From positions 2,168,501 to 2,232,500 of the forward strand of contig NZ_CP064795.1 of the NCBI RefSeq assembly GCF_015644725.1: a DNA stretch of 64,000 nucleotides, written 5' to 3'. Shown in pieces: positions 38,266 through 47,868 of this stretch (position 1 is the stretch's first letter; each line of letters starts with the position of its first letter). A model generated the notes under the pieces. That model made no database searches, was not told the DNA's origin, and was given only the letters and a program-made list of their open reading frames with translations. The position numbers and the translations under genes are program-made. This DNA is from Salinimonas marina. GTDB lineage: Bacteria; Pseudomonadota; Gammaproteobacteria; Enterobacterales; Alteromonadaceae.

Positions 38266-39450
38266 TTATTTTTCATCTGGCAGCAGGTACGTCAGCGCCA
38301 TAGCCAGCAGCAGTACCACGGTCATTATGTAGACCACCGAAAAACCAATAAACGGTTTAATAGCAGCATACAGCGCCCCAAATGCTAACAATATCAAGCC
38401 TATTGAGGTGTTACTGAAGGCAACCAGCTCGGTCCGGCCCTGCCCTTCCTTAACATCCAGACTGTAGGTCTTACGGCCGGTCCTGACCCCGGTGTGGGCA
38501 ATGGAAAGCACAAAAAACAACAAGCCGGATAACCATAGTGATGAGGTATCTAACACCAGTAACCCGATACAGGCGGTTACCGCAATGATACCCGCCACAC
38601 GTAATGTTCGTTTGGCGCTGGCATCTGCCAGACGGCCCCAGAGCAAGGAAGACAACATGGTTGCTGCGGCTTGCGCGGCCAGATACAGCGGCAATAAGGT
38701 GTCTGCGGCGGCGCTGCTTTCCAGCATAAAGTACGGTGCCACCAGCGCTGAGTGCACGAATAGACCACGTACCAGCACAAAACGATACACCACTGAATCA
38801 AATTGCCAGAAGGAAGTCGCGCTATGCTGTTCTGAACCGCTTTCATTATCTTCTTTTTTATCAGCTATATAGGTTTTCACCGGCAGCAAAAACAAGAGCG
38901 CGCTGAAAAAGCCTGCGGCGGCCAGGGCCACTAACGCAATAATCAGCGTGAGTCCCAGTTCAGACTGAAAAAACACCAGTGGTACGGCAATTCCCAATGA
39001 CAGGAGACCCGAGATGGTAGAGGCTTTTCCCAGTAAGTTCCCGCGCTCGCCTTTCGGGGCGATATCAGCTTCGATATCTTTTACGGTCAGTGAGCACGCC
39101 GATCGCCCCAGGCTAAGCAATACCAGGGCGCCCAAAATAGCCCAGCCGGCCTGATAATTTTCAAGCAGCATGGCTGCTATAAGCATACCAACACAGGATA
39201 ATACCTGTACTGCCATACCAAGCCGCCAGACCGTATGGCGCGCCTGCATGTTTCGCAACATCAGTCCAATAGCGGCCTGGGGCAACAACGCGCCTGACTC
39301 ACGAATAGGCACCAGCCAGCCAACCATCCAGGCGGGGGCACCAAGGGTAATAAGCAAAGCAGGAAGAGTGGTTTTTGCCGAGATAAGCAAGTCGGCTAGT
39401 TTACTGGCAGAAAGGCTGCCGACCAGCCTGCCCGATTGGTTGTTACTCAC
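38266..39450 (-). CDS. MFS transporter
   Basis: A 394-residue protein with about twelve membrane segments. MFS-like features are the loop after span 2 (LMLRNMQARH), and LLWGRLADASAKRTLR in the second half. The substrate is unknown. Start MSNNQSGRLVGSLSASKLADLL. It is a single gene convergent with the VOC gene. Confidence 0.8.
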   Translation of the reverse strand: MSNNQSGRLVGSLSASKLADLLISAKTTLPALLITLGAPAWMVGWLVPIRESGALLPQAAIGLMLRNMQARHTVWRLGMAVQVLSCVGMLIAAMLLENYQAGWAILGALVLLSLGRSACSLTVKDIEADIAPKGERGNLLGKASTISGLLSLGIAVPLVFFQSELGLTLIIALVALAAAGFFSALLFLLPVKTYIADKKEDNESGSEQHSATSFWQFDSVVYRFVLVRGLFVHSALVAPYFMLESSAAADTLLPLYLAAQAAATMLSSLLWGRLADASAKRTLRVAGIIAVTACIGLLVLDTSSLWLSGLLFFVLSIAHTGVRTGRKTYSLDVKEGQGRTELVAFSNTSIGLILLAFGALYAAIKPFIGFSVVYIMTVVLLLAMALTYLLPDEK

Positions 39451-39619
39451 CGCAGACTCCGTGGTGGGTGGTTGCGGGCCAGGACTGTCACCAATTCAGG
39501 GAGTCGGTAACAGGACTATCAGGCACCATACTATTGTGCATAACTACGAACCAGGAACCAGGCCTGATCACCTCTGGACATCAAGCATTACGTTTAATCG
39601 GGTGGCGCTTTGTTGTCGC

Positions 39620-40153
39620 TTATGTTTTATTTTCTACCACGGTTTTCAGATTTTCCAGCCCCATTTCAAAATCTGGCCCAATCATATCGTCCAGAAATAG
39701 GACAAAGTACCGGTTCATAGGGTTGTTGCCCACCGTCCCGGTATCACTCCATGTCACCCGGGTTCCCTCGGGGGTAGGCTGTAATTTAACGGCACCGGTA
39801 GAGCCCATATCAAACTCCGGGAAATACAATCTGTAGACGATTTCACGGTTGTGCTGCAATTCGGTAATTTCCATTTCGCCGTCGCCCTGCGTTTCACTTT
39901 GCCACTTGGAATACATCCCGATTGCACGGTCGGGTCCGCCATACTCAATCTGCATATCGGGATCATTTTGGAACCACACTCCCCAGTTCTGCCACGCCCG
40001 TAAATTTACCACTTCGGAATAAATAGCCTCAGGCTCTGCTTCAATGACAATACTTCTTTTAACCTCATACTCCGAAGGCAGTAAAAATCCGATAAGAACC
40101 ACGGCCACTAAAATAAAACTGACAATAAAAAGCGCTTTTTTCAGAAATCCCAT
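39620..40153 (-). CDS. SRPBCC family protein, membrane-anchored
   Basis: A 177-residue polyketide cyclase/START-like (SRPBCC) protein with one N-terminal membrane anchor (about 5-25) followed by a SRPBCC domain: EVKRSIVIEAEPEAIYSEV opens it, and WSDTGTVGNNPMNRYFVLFL closes it. Such domains bind hydrophobic ligands; none is known for this subfamily. A single gene, divergent from glgC with a 423-bp gap. Confidence 0.85.
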   Translation of the reverse strand: MGFLKKALFIVSFILVAVVLIGFLLPSEYEVKRSIVIEAEPEAIYSEVVNLRAWQNWGVWFQNDPDMQIEYGGPDRAIGMYSKWQSETQGDGEMEITELQHNREIVYRLYFPEFDMGSTGAVKLQPTPEGTRVTWSDTGTVGNNPMNRYFVLFLDDMIGPDFEMGLENLKTVVENKT

Positions 40154-40480
40154 GTTCTTATTCCTTTTGAAACCCGTACTCAGATATTACATTTTATTAA
40201 CATTCATAAGGAATTGAAAGGTTTTTGATTTTAACAAAAGAAAAAGCGTTACAGAGGGTCGTGTTTTTTTGCTATGCATAATTCACGATCTCTGATTTAT
40301 AAAACCCTATGATTGGCTACGTTTAGATAAGTTACCGCAATAAATCGCTATTTACGGTGAAGTTTAAGTCAAAATACTCCAAATGTGTGACTTAATCGAG
40401 TAAATTTTTATTCGATATGACGCAATAAGCTTGCAGTTTACTGTAAACCTCCTATAGCTAATCGTGGTGGGTTGTGTAAG
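40154..40480. other. Long upstream region of glgC
   Basis: About 330 bp of AT-rich sequence between the SRPBCC gene and a short leader ORF. I found no gene, terminator or riboswitch. It must hold the promoters of both flanking genes. A CRP half-site-like TGTGA at about 40386 is too weak to claim. Confidence 0.4.
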
Positions 40481-40522
40481 ATGAACAAAGTGATTAATGA
40501 TATTAACAACAATGACATTTAA
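40481..40522 (+). CDS. Possible 13-codon leader ORF upstream of glgC
   Basis: ATG at 40481 opens MNKVINDINNNDI, ending with TAA at 40520-40522, 54 bp before glgC. It is rich in asparagine (five of thirteen). GTGTAAG precedes it as a weak ribosome site. Being this short it could be chance; a translated leader is only a suggestion. Confidence 0.2.
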   Translation: MNKVINDINNNDI

Positions 40523-40576
40523 TGCATGCTGAGCACGATAGCCTCACCGGTATGAATACACAAGGAGAACCCAGAT

Positions 40577-41857
40577 ATGGCAGACAATAGTTCGCGTTAT
40601 ATCAGTAATCTAACCCGGGATACTTATGCACTTATCTTAGCGGGTGGAAAAGGCTCACGGTTACACGAGCTGACAAATTGGCGCGCTAAGCCCGCGCTGT
40701 ACTTTGGGGGCAAATTCCGAATTATCGATTTCCCCCTGTCTAACTGCATCAATTCGGGCATACGTCGGGTAGGTGTTGTGACGCAATACAAATCCCACTC
40801 GCTGATCCGCCATCTGGTAAGAGGATGGGGTCACTTTAAAAAAGAACTGGGTGAATCCATCGAGATATTACCTGCATCACAGCGTTTTTCCGACAGCTGG
40901 TATGAAGGTACCGCCGATGCGGTGTTCCAAAATGTCGATATTATTCGCGATGAGCTGCCCAAATATGTCATGATTTTGTCAGGCGACCATATCTATCGCA
41001 TGGATTACGGGCCGCTGCTGGCGCATCACGTAGAAACCGGTGCTAAGATGACCGTCTCTTGTATGCCGGTGCCAGTCGAAGAAGCAGCCGGTGCATTCGG
41101 GGTGTTATCGGTTGACGATGACTATCGCATTAAAGGTTTTGAAGAAAAGCCGGCCAATCCCACGCCCCTGCCAGACGACCCTACTCATTGTCTGGCCTCT
41201 ATGGGGAATTATGTGTTTGATACCGAATTTTTGTTCGAACAGCTAAAGCGTGATTCGGAACGATCAAATTCGCAGCGAGACTTCGGTAAAGATATCATTC
41301 CCTCAATTATCAAAGACCAGAAAGTATTCGCCTTTCCCTGTGGCGGCGGCGAAGACGGCTCGGCTTACTGGCGTGACGTAGGCACCATCGACTCATTCTG
41401 GGAAGCCAACATGGAAATGGTGGCGCCGGTTCCGCAACTCAATCTCTACGACCAGAAATGGCCTATCTGGACCTATCAGGAACAACTGCCGCCGGCCAAA
41501 TTTGTCTGGGAAGATCATGACCGACGCGGTGAGGCGATCAATTCGGTGGTATCGGGTGGGTGTATCATTTCTGGCTCCACCGTACGTCAGAGCCTGGTCT
41601 TTTCAAATGTACGCGTACATTCTTACGGGCTTATCGAAGAAGCGGTTATCCTGCCTGATGTCGAGATTATGCGCCATTGTAAATTGCGTAAGGTTGTTAT
41701 CGACCGCGGCTGTGTTATCCCCGAAGGCATGGTCATCGGTTTTGACCATGAACAAGACAAAGCCAGAGGATTTCGGGTGTCCGAAAAAGGTGTGGTCCTG
41801 GTGACCCGCGAAATGCTCGATCAGCCTATGGGAGGCATGATCTCCACCAAGCGTTAA
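40577..41857 (+). CDS. glgC: Glucose-1-phosphate adenylyltransferase
   Basis: A 426-residue ADP-glucose pyrophosphorylase, making ADP-glucose from glucose-1-phosphate and ATP for glycogen synthesis. Motifs: [16 protein letters not shown] (nucleotidyl-transfer loop), [55 protein letters not shown], and [17 protein letters not shown]. The C-terminal left-handed beta-helix covers about 300-420. AAGGAGAACC stands upstream of the ATG. No glgA, glgB or glgX lies nearby, so the glycogen genes are split. Confidence 0.96.
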   Translation: MADNSSRYISNLTRDTYALILAGGKGSRLHELTNWRAKPALYFGGKFRIIDFPLSNCINSGIRRVGVVTQYKSHSLIRHLVRGWGHFKKELGESIEILPASQRFSDSWYEGTADAVFQNVDIIRDELPKYVMILSGDHIYRMDYGPLLAHHVETGAKMTVSCMPVPVEEAAGAFGVLSVDDDYRIKGFEEKPANPTPLPDDPTHCLASMGNYVFDTEFLFEQLKRDSERSNSQRDFGKDIIPSIIKDQKVFAFPCGGGEDGSAYWRDVGTIDSFWEANMEMVAPVPQLNLYDQKWPIWTYQEQLPPAKFVWEDHDRRGEAINSVVSGGCIISGSTVRQSLVFSNVRVHSYGLIEEAVILPDVEIMRHCKLRKVVIDRGCVIPEGMVIGFDHEQDKARGFRVSEKGVVLVTREMLDQPMGGMISTKR

Positions 41858-41865
41858 TGTTCGGG

Positions 41866-41890
41866 CAAACAAAGCCGGCCTGTTTGTTTT
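41866..41890. terminator. Possible terminator between glgC and hydrolase gene
   Basis: Stem CAAACA (41866-41871) and TGTTTG (41881-41886), loop containing GCCGGC, then TTTT. It lies between two convergent genes. Confidence 0.5.
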
Positions 41891-42725
41891 ACAGACTGGC
41901 GGCCGCCCATTTACTTAGCGTATGAACCAATTCACCGGCCACCGCTTTCGGATGTTCAAGGGGGAGCATGTGGCCGCCAGGCAGTTCTTTGTGGTCCATT
42001 GCATTGGTATTTACAAACCGGCGCCAATGCTTGGCTTTGCAGACATCTGACTGGGCGCCGGTAATGAGCAAGCCCGGGCATTGTAACTGCCCTTTAAAGC
42101 TATCAAGATTGTGTGGCACATTTCGAAATATCTCTGCTTCCACCTTTGGCTCAAAAGCCAGATTCCGATGCTCACCACTCACTTGAGTGGCACTTTCAAC
42201 ATAGTCGGCGATACAGGCTGGCTGCATATTTTTAAACAGACTTTTTGTCTGAAAATACGTGACCAAATCAGTATCACGCGCCCATTGACGATTGCGGTAT
42301 TCAGCCAGGCGAGCTGGGGTGATTTTGTCGATATAGGCGGTTTGTTTGGCAGTGCGTAATAAAAAGCTTCCGGCGCCGAGTACCAGCGGCGGATCTATCG
42401 CTACCAGACCGGCAAATAGATCCGGACGTTTACATGCCGCCATAAACGAAATAATGGCACCAAATGAGTGGCCCACCGCATAAATTTTTTCACCGGTTCT
42501 ATGCTGCTCAACATAATAGATCAGCTCCTGTACCTGATTTTGCCAGTTGTCGCCCACCGGCAGTTCAGGCTCGTGGCCAAACATCGGTTTAGCCAATATC
42601 TTCCAATGCTGGGGTAACTGCTGAAAAAGCTGTCGATAGCTACCTGCCGGAAAGCCATTAGCATGGGCAAAATGCAAGGTAAGTGAAGGTGCTGTCACGT
42701 TTTTCCCTTTTGTCTGCAATTTCAT
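41889..42725 (-). CDS. Alpha/beta hydrolase
   Basis: A 278-residue alpha/beta-hydrolase fold enzyme. The oxyanion stretch FAHANGFPAGSYRQL comes early, the nucleophile elbow is GHSFGAI (serine about residue 90), and the catalytic histidine is in GGHMLPLEHP near the C-terminus; the acid is likely the Asp in ITGAQSDVCKA. Substrate unknown. It is divergent from the thioesterase gene with 61 bp between starts. Confidence 0.88.
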   Translation of the reverse strand: MKLQTKGKNVTAPSLTLHFAHANGFPAGSYRQLFQQLPQHWKILAKPMFGHEPELPVGDNWQNQVQELIYYVEQHRTGEKIYAVGHSFGAIISFMAACKRPDLFAGLVAIDPPLVLGAGSFLLRTAKQTAYIDKITPARLAEYRNRQWARDTDLVTYFQTKSLFKNMQPACIADYVESATQVSGEHRNLAFEPKVEAEIFRNVPHNLDSFKGQLQCPGLLITGAQSDVCKAKHWRRFVNTNAMDHKELPGGHMLPLEHPKAVAGELVHTLSKWAAASL

Positions 42726-42786
42726 AATTGGCGTTTTTGTCTGGTTAGGTTAGGATATCACAAACTACTCATCTGACCAGAAACTC

Positions 42787-43602
42787 ATGCATATTGACGA
42801 ACTTCTTCATTTGCCGGAAGCGCAGATACAAGCTAATAAACACGGGCTGTTTAGTGGGTTGCAGATCCCCGCCAATTGGGCGCAAGGGCGCACGGCTTTT
42901 GGTGGTATCAGTGCCGGCATGGTCTATAGCGCTATTCAACAATTTGTAGATGATGATCGGGTGTTGCGTGCCTTCAATACCAATTTTGTGGGCCCGATTA
43001 CGGTGGATGAGCCGTTCGAAATTGAAGTTATACCGATGCGGGAAGGCAAGAATGTCAGCCATTTTTTGGGACAGGTCATTCAAAGTGGAAAAATTTGCGT
43101 GGCTTGTCAAGCCTGTTTCGGGGTTGGACGTGCCTCAAAAATTGAGGTAGAAAACCGTCAGGTGCATGCCATGTCTGCACCTAAAAAAGCACAATTTATT
43201 CCCCAGATACCTAAAGTTACCCCAAAGTTTCTGCGTCATTTTGATTTGGCAATCGCCGATGGCGGGATTCCTTTTACCGGGCGCAAAAGCAGCCATTATC
43301 ACGGCTTTATGCGCTTTACTCAGCCCCCGGAGAAATTCACTGATGCTCATCTGATCACGATTATTGATGCCTGGCCCCCGACGTTACTGCAAATGATGAA
43401 GTGGCCGGCCCCTGCCAGTACCGTGACCTGGAACTTAGAGTTTATTCATCCTCATCGCCCGGTCAGCGGCAGTGACTGGTTTGCTTATCAGGCTCATACC
43501 CGCCAGGCTGCCGATGGCTATGGGCATACAGAAGCCACAATCTGGGACAAAGATAATGAGGTGGTGGCCATTAGCCGCCAAACCGTGGCCGTATTTGATT
43601 AA
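42787..43602 (+). CDS. Acyl-CoA thioesterase family protein (double hotdog)
   Basis: A 271-residue thioesterase of the TesB-like/4HBT_3 type, with two hotdog repeats. N-terminal hallmark RTAFGGISAGMVYSAI resembles the WxxG-x-G-G-pattern of the family, followed by FVGPITVDEPFEIEV. The second half has LITIIDAWPPTLLQM and TVTWNLEFIHPHRPVSGSDWF. Substrate acyl-CoA unknown. Its stop (TAA, 43600-43602) interlocks with that of the HDOD gene through TTAA. Confidence 0.85.
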   Translation: MHIDELLHLPEAQIQANKHGLFSGLQIPANWAQGRTAFGGISAGMVYSAIQQFVDDDRVLRAFNTNFVGPITVDEPFEIEVIPMREGKNVSHFLGQVIQSGKICVACQACFGVGRASKIEVENRQVHAMSAPKKAQFIPQIPKVTPKFLRHFDLAIADGGIPFTGRKSSHYHGFMRFTQPPEKFTDAHLITIIDAWPPTLLQMMKWPAPASTVTWNLEFIHPHRPVSGSDWFAYQAHTRQAADGYGHTEATIWDKDNEVVAISRQTVAVFD

Positions 43603-44438
43603 TACAAAACAAATGAACCTGGATTAAACAGGGCAATTACGCTGATGCACTGCAGGTTGGTAATATCCAGTGCATCGTCGAGCTCATCTACCTCAAGATC
43701 CAGCCGTTCATGTATCGAGGCCTCGATATTGGACATGTCCGGGTAAATATCAGGATGCACATTATTTAGCGCCAGCGTGTAGCTTAGCTGCATAATACGT
43801 CCATCATCCGTTTCAGGCGCGGCGTCGTGAAGGGTGCGAATGGGCTGATAGATAGTCGCTGGAATACCCCACTCCTGAATCAGCGCCGCTGACAGCTCAG
43901 CATAAGTAAAGCCCAGCAAGGCAGACTGTAATTGCGCCGGGGTCACCCGCGAATTATAGGCCAGACAACGACGGGCCTGTTCTGGTACGGTCGCCACCAC
44001 CACCAGTTCGCCAATATTGTGTAGTAAGCCAGCCACGAATAGACGCTCAGGCTCACGTTGACGACGATATTCAGCAAAGTATTTTGCCAGCAGCCCACAG
44101 CTCACACTTTGCTCCCAGAATTTATCCACATCGATAATCTGAGATTCAATTTTGCTAAAAGCCTGCGTGACCCCATAGGCTAACGCCAGGTCGTAGGCCG
44201 AACGGGTTCCGATGATTTGCAGGGCCTTGCTGATGGTGTCAATTTGTTTGGGAAAGCGGTACAACGCACTGTTAGCGACTTTGAGAATCTGGGCGGTGAG
44301 ACCCGGGTCAAAGGCAATAATCTCTGCCACGTCATCAATACTGGCAGCATGGTCATCCATGCATTCTTTTAATCGGGTCACTGCTTCTGGTAGTACAAAT
44401 AACTCACTTGCACTTAATGCCAATTCCTGAACATTCAT
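43599..44438 (-). CDS. HDOD domain protein
   Basis: A 279-residue protein with an HDOD domain over about residues 15-210: FDPGLTAQILKVANSALYRF, then IGTRSAYDLALAYGV, and AGLLHNIGELVVV. HDOD domains are catalytically inactive HD relatives found in signalling proteins. There is no other recognised domain; residues 210-279 are unassigned. It ends convergently with the thioesterase gene. Confidence 0.88.
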   Translation of the reverse strand: MNVQELALSASELFVLPEAVTRLKECMDDHAASIDDVAEIIAFDPGLTAQILKVANSALYRFPKQIDTISKALQIIGTRSAYDLALAYGVTQAFSKIESQIIDVDKFWEQSVSCGLLAKYFAEYRRQREPERLFVAGLLHNIGELVVVATVPEQARRCLAYNSRVTPAQLQSALLGFTYAELSAALIQEWGIPATIYQPIRTLHDAAPETDDGRIMQLSYTLALNNVHPDIYPDMSNIEASIHERLDLEVDELDDALDITNLQCISVIALFNPGSFVLY

Positions 44439-44671
44439 TTTTTCACTCCCTTGGGGGACAAAGCCCTACGTCCCACTGTATATTACCGATCCGCTAACAA
44501 AGTGATTTATAGAACAGTTTTCTCTGGAAAACCAGTATACTATTGATTAACACAGTGACAAATAGGGGTTTACCACCAGATTATTGTCCCCCTACCCTCC
44601 TGGCGTATTTTTCCTCCTTTTTTGTTACACTGACCCCACTTAATGTTAGTGATTGTAGGAATATCGCGCCA

Positions 44672-45919
44672 GTGGCAACTCCCCGAATTGTGTTTATTGG
44701 TTATGTCTGGCCAGAGCCTCGCTCCTCTGCAGCGGGCGAGAATATGTATAACCTGCTGCAGGCGTTTGCCCAACACGGGTGGCAGACCACCTTTTTAAGC
44801 GCCGCCAGCGACAGTATCCATCAGGTTGACCTGACTCAGATTAATGTGAATAGTCAGACTGTGTCCCTCAATTGTAGCTCATTCGACCATCTCATCGAGT
44901 CTCTCCAGCCGCAGGTAGTGGTCTTCGACCGGTTTATGATTGAAGAACAGTTTTCATGGCGGGTAAAAAAAGTATGCCCCCAGGCATTACGGGTACTCAA
45001 CACCGAAGATTTACACAGCCTTAGAAGCCGGCGACAACAGGCAATAAAAAAACCGCAAGCCGCCACCACCGATTTTACGGACTCAATGACCCAGCGTGAA
45101 CTGGCGGCGGTGTTAAGAAGCGATCTGACCCTGGTGATATCGCCTGCTGAATATGACTTGCTCAGTCAGACATTTGGGGTGCCGCCACAACAACTTCTTT
45201 ATCTGCCGCTGCTTATCAGCGCGCCGCCGGGTCATTCCGTTTCTTTTGAGGAGCGTAACGGCTTTGTTTTTATCGGTAATTTTCGGCATGCCCCCAACTG
45301 GGATGCCGCATTACAATTAAAAGAACAATTATGGCCCGCCATTCGCGCGAAAATGCCTACCGCACAGTTGTCGGTATATGGCGCGTATCCGGCTAAAAAA
45401 GTGACTAATCTGCATAACCCTGCCCAGGGATTTCATGTGAAAGGCTGGGTAGAAGACGCCCGCGCCGCAATCAGCCAGCATAAAGTCATGCTCGCCCCCA
45501 TCCGGTTTGGAGCGGGCGTCAAAGGAAAGTTGGTTACGGCCATGCAGTGTGCTACGCCTAGCGTCACCACCTCCTGTGGCGCCGAAGGCATAGCTAAAAC
45601 AAGTAGTAGCCATGGCACCGACGGGCAAGCTGGCTGGCCCGGAGCTATTTGTGATGATATTTCGCAAATGGCTGAAGCCGCAGTGTATTTGCATAATGAT
45701 GTTACTGGCTGGCAACATGCCAGCATGAAATGTGCCGCCATTGTTGCCGCGCAATTCGATACGCAAACCCATCAGCGTAACGTGGAAAGCGCAGTAACCG
45801 ACCTGGTCAGCAAGAGTGAACAACACCGCAGTGGGTTGTTTTTACAACAACTGTTGTGGCATGAGAGCCTGCGCAGCACCCAGTATATGTCGCAATGGAT
45901 TGAAGCCAAAAATCGATAG
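44672..45919 (+). CDS. Glycosyltransferase, GT4-like
   Basis: A 415-residue GT-B fold glycosyltransferase from the chosen GTG start (VATPRIVFIGYVWPEP, preceded by TAGGA). N-terminal Rossmann part begins with the strand RIVFIGYV and has the SSAAGENMYNLLQAF helix; C-terminal part has NGFVFIGNFRHAPNWDAALQL and the family-type VMLAPIRFGAGVKGKLVTAM. The open frame goes back to 44543 but the extra residues are not family-like. Acceptor and donor are unknown. It is a single gene. Confidence 0.82.
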   Translation: MATPRIVFIGYVWPEPRSSAAGENMYNLLQAFAQHGWQTTFLSAASDSIHQVDLTQINVNSQTVSLNCSSFDHLIESLQPQVVVFDRFMIEEQFSWRVKKVCPQALRVLNTEDLHSLRSRRQQAIKKPQAATTDFTDSMTQRELAAVLRSDLTLVISPAEYDLLSQTFGVPPQQLLYLPLLISAPPGHSVSFEERNGFVFIGNFRHAPNWDAALQLKEQLWPAIRAKMPTAQLSVYGAYPAKKVTNLHNPAQGFHVKGWVEDARAAISQHKVMLAPIRFGAGVKGKLVTAMQCATPSVTTSCGAEGIAKTSSSHGTDGQAGWPGAICDDISQMAEAAVYLHNDVTGWQHASMKCAAIVAAQFDTQTHQRNVESAVTDLVSKSEQHRSGLFLQQLLWHESLRSTQYMSQWIEAKNR

Positions 45920-45978
45920 AAGCGTGTCTCTCGGCGGCGCTGCCAAGGTAGCCTGCCCGACTTGCTTGCCAGGCGGCT

Positions 45979-46374
45979 TTAGCAGGCCAGTTCGTGCAGC
46001 CGCCGGATGATCTGCGCCACTCCATCGGCTCGCGACTGACTGATATTACGACTAATGCCTAAGCGGGTTAAATACCCGGTATAATCGTAGGCTGGCCGCT
46101 GCGAGCCCGACAGGTCGTTGGCTTTTTCCAGCAATACTGTAAGCACACCTCGAATAATTTTGGCCTCACTGTACCCCTGAAATGCAGGCGAAAGCACTGG
46201 GTTATAGGCCAGCCACACTTTACTTTGACAGCCACGGACCTGATTAGCTTCCACCTTTAGCTGGGCAGGCATGGCCGGTAAGGTTTTGGCGGCCAGCATC
46301 AGTTGCCGGGTCAGCTCATCCCAGCTTCCGGCCGCTTTAACTTGCCGGGCGATGGGCAGCAATGCTTCACTCAC
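45979..46374 (-). CDS. SufE family cysteine desulfuration protein
   Basis: A 131-residue SufE/CsdE-type protein that accepts sulfur from a cysteine desulfurase. The active cysteine is in NQVRGCQSKVWLAY (family V-x-G-C-Q-S). It could be CsdE-like or SufE; no csdA or suf gene is near. It follows the DUF2750 gene with a 6-bp gap, so the two are co-transcribed. Confidence 0.9.
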   Translation of the reverse strand: MSEALLPIARQVKAAGSWDELTRQLMLAAKTLPAMPAQLKVEANQVRGCQSKVWLAYNPVLSPAFQGYSEAKIIRGVLTVLLEKANDLSGSQRPAYDYTGYLTRLGISRNISQSRADGVAQIIRRLHELAC

Positions 46375-46380
46375 GGCACC

Positions 46381-46815
46381 TTAACCTTCGTTCAGGCTTT
46401 GCTGTAATTCTTCAGCACTTAGCACCATACCGGTTTGCTCGGCGCCCACGGGAAATACCACTAAATCGACCTGGTTACTGGCCAGCCCCGGCAACCAGCT
46501 CTGCATAAACTCTTCGAGCTTAATTGGCGTGGGCGTTGCTCCAGTCTCCTGGGCACGGGTCCACAAGCCAATCAAATCGCGATGGGGCCAGATTGGCAGC
46601 AAGGCGTTGCCATGCTGTTCGGTCTCGTTATCAGCCGCTGCTTCAGCAGGGTCAGACTCCAGCATAACAAACCCTGAATCGCCGGCCAGCGTCCATACTT
46701 CTTCGGCCTTTAAGGTATATTGCAAGAGCAATTCAAGGCGCTCTTCAGCGCTCAGTTTTCCGGCCTGCTCGACAACAGACTCAGGTAAGGTGGGGGTAAC
46801 AGTTTCAGGAAACAT
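46381..46815 (-). CDS. DUF2750 family protein
   Basis: A 144-residue protein of DUF2750: WTLAGDSGFVMLESD, LPIWPHRDLIGLW and LEEFMQSWLPGLASNQVDLVVFPVG match the family pattern. Function unknown. Start at 46815 (MFPETVTPT), with GGAG five bases upstream, is preferred over the frame extending to 46833. Directly upstream of the sufE-like gene. Confidence 0.85.
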   Translation of the reverse strand: MFPETVTPTLPESVVEQAGKLSAEERLELLLQYTLKAEEVWTLAGDSGFVMLESDPAEAAADNETEQHGNALLPIWPHRDLIGLWTRAQETGATPTPIKLEEFMQSWLPGLASNQVDLVVFPVGAEQTGMVLSAEELQQSLNEG

Positions 46816-46977
46816 GGTGGCTCCGGCAAGCATAAAATTTGTCAGCGATTATAATGCCCCTGACACTATTTACCAGCGTTGAATCATGCCAATCGTCATG
46901 GTGTATTGTAACCTTGAGGGCTGGCTTGCACACGAGTGCGATTAGGGTTTAACGTAATTCCGATTGCGTGTTAGTCT

Positions 46978-47868
46978 ATGGCAATTCTCGTACCAGACAG
47001 CTGTCCAATGGATTCAGAGTTTTATCTTACGTCGCGCAATCAGGAAGTATCGCTCCCGCTGTCTGAAGAGCAGTTTCGGGATTTAAAGCGTGGCCGTAAA
47101 AGGCTGTCCCTGATTTATGCTATTTCCCACAAATTCAGGCTGGTAATGAGCAATTTCAAGCTTATTGAGCAGCTCATGGCACAACTGGGTGCATTATATG
47201 TAAGCCAGCATGATGTCGCCAAAATTGAAGAAGTCAAACCTCAGTTAAATGCGGCTATCAATAATTACATTCTTAGTGCGCGAATTTTCACCAGCCAGCT
47301 GAAACGCCATGTGCAGGGCTGCTTGCCCCTGGAACGTGAACTCATTCTTGAATTAACCGAAGCCATGGATAACGAATACCAAAAGTCGTTTTCGTACCGC
47401 TTTGTGGATGCACTGTATGACTACGTCACCTATTATGGTCTCAGCTGTCATGCGTTTCAGTCACGCTCCGCTTTATTTCAAGAAAATGGTGAACAGGTTC
47501 GCCGCTATGACTTTCTGGCCTTTGTAGAACGGGATTTTATCGGCGGGCCTTCAAATTTTCGGGCTTCAGTGCTGGCCGAAACGCCTGAGCGGGTAGAAAT
47601 CGGAGCCTTGCTTAAGGATTACAATGCGTCTTTACAACGGCTGCACGATATGGCGATTTCGATGACCAGCCAGGTATTTAATGAGGCTCACGAGATTATC
47701 TCTGAATTTGTGAATGTGTTTATATCGCAGTACGGCTACGAACACGCCAATGTGTTTGTGGTCCATAAAACCCGTGCTTTTGGCGACAAAATATACGATC
47801 GGTTTCCTATCTCAATGTACGTAAATAACCACAACCTGTCTGAAGAAGATTTATTAAGAGCCAATTAA
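46978..47868 (+). CDS. Hypothetical protein
   Basis: A 296-residue protein of no recognised family. It is mostly helical, soluble, without signal peptide or membrane span. Notable: EEQFRDLKRGRKRLSLIYAI near 26-45 and a C-terminal MYVNNHNLSEEDLLRAN. The start at 46978 is uncertain: a second ATG at 47008 is possible and neither has a good ribosome site. Its stop overlaps the ATG of the next gene (TAATG), so the two are translated together. Confidence 0.7.
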   Translation: MAILVPDSCPMDSEFYLTSRNQEVSLPLSEEQFRDLKRGRKRLSLIYAISHKFRLVMSNFKLIEQLMAQLGALYVSQHDVAKIEEVKPQLNAAINNYILSARIFTSQLKRHVQGCLPLERELILELTEAMDNEYQKSFSYRFVDALYDYVTYYGLSCHAFQSRSALFQENGEQVRRYDFLAFVERDFIGGPSNFRASVLAETPERVEIGALLKDYNASLQRLHDMAISMTSQVFNEAHEIISEFVNVFISQYGYEHANVFVVHKTRAFGDKIYDRFPISMYVNNHNLSEEDLLRAN

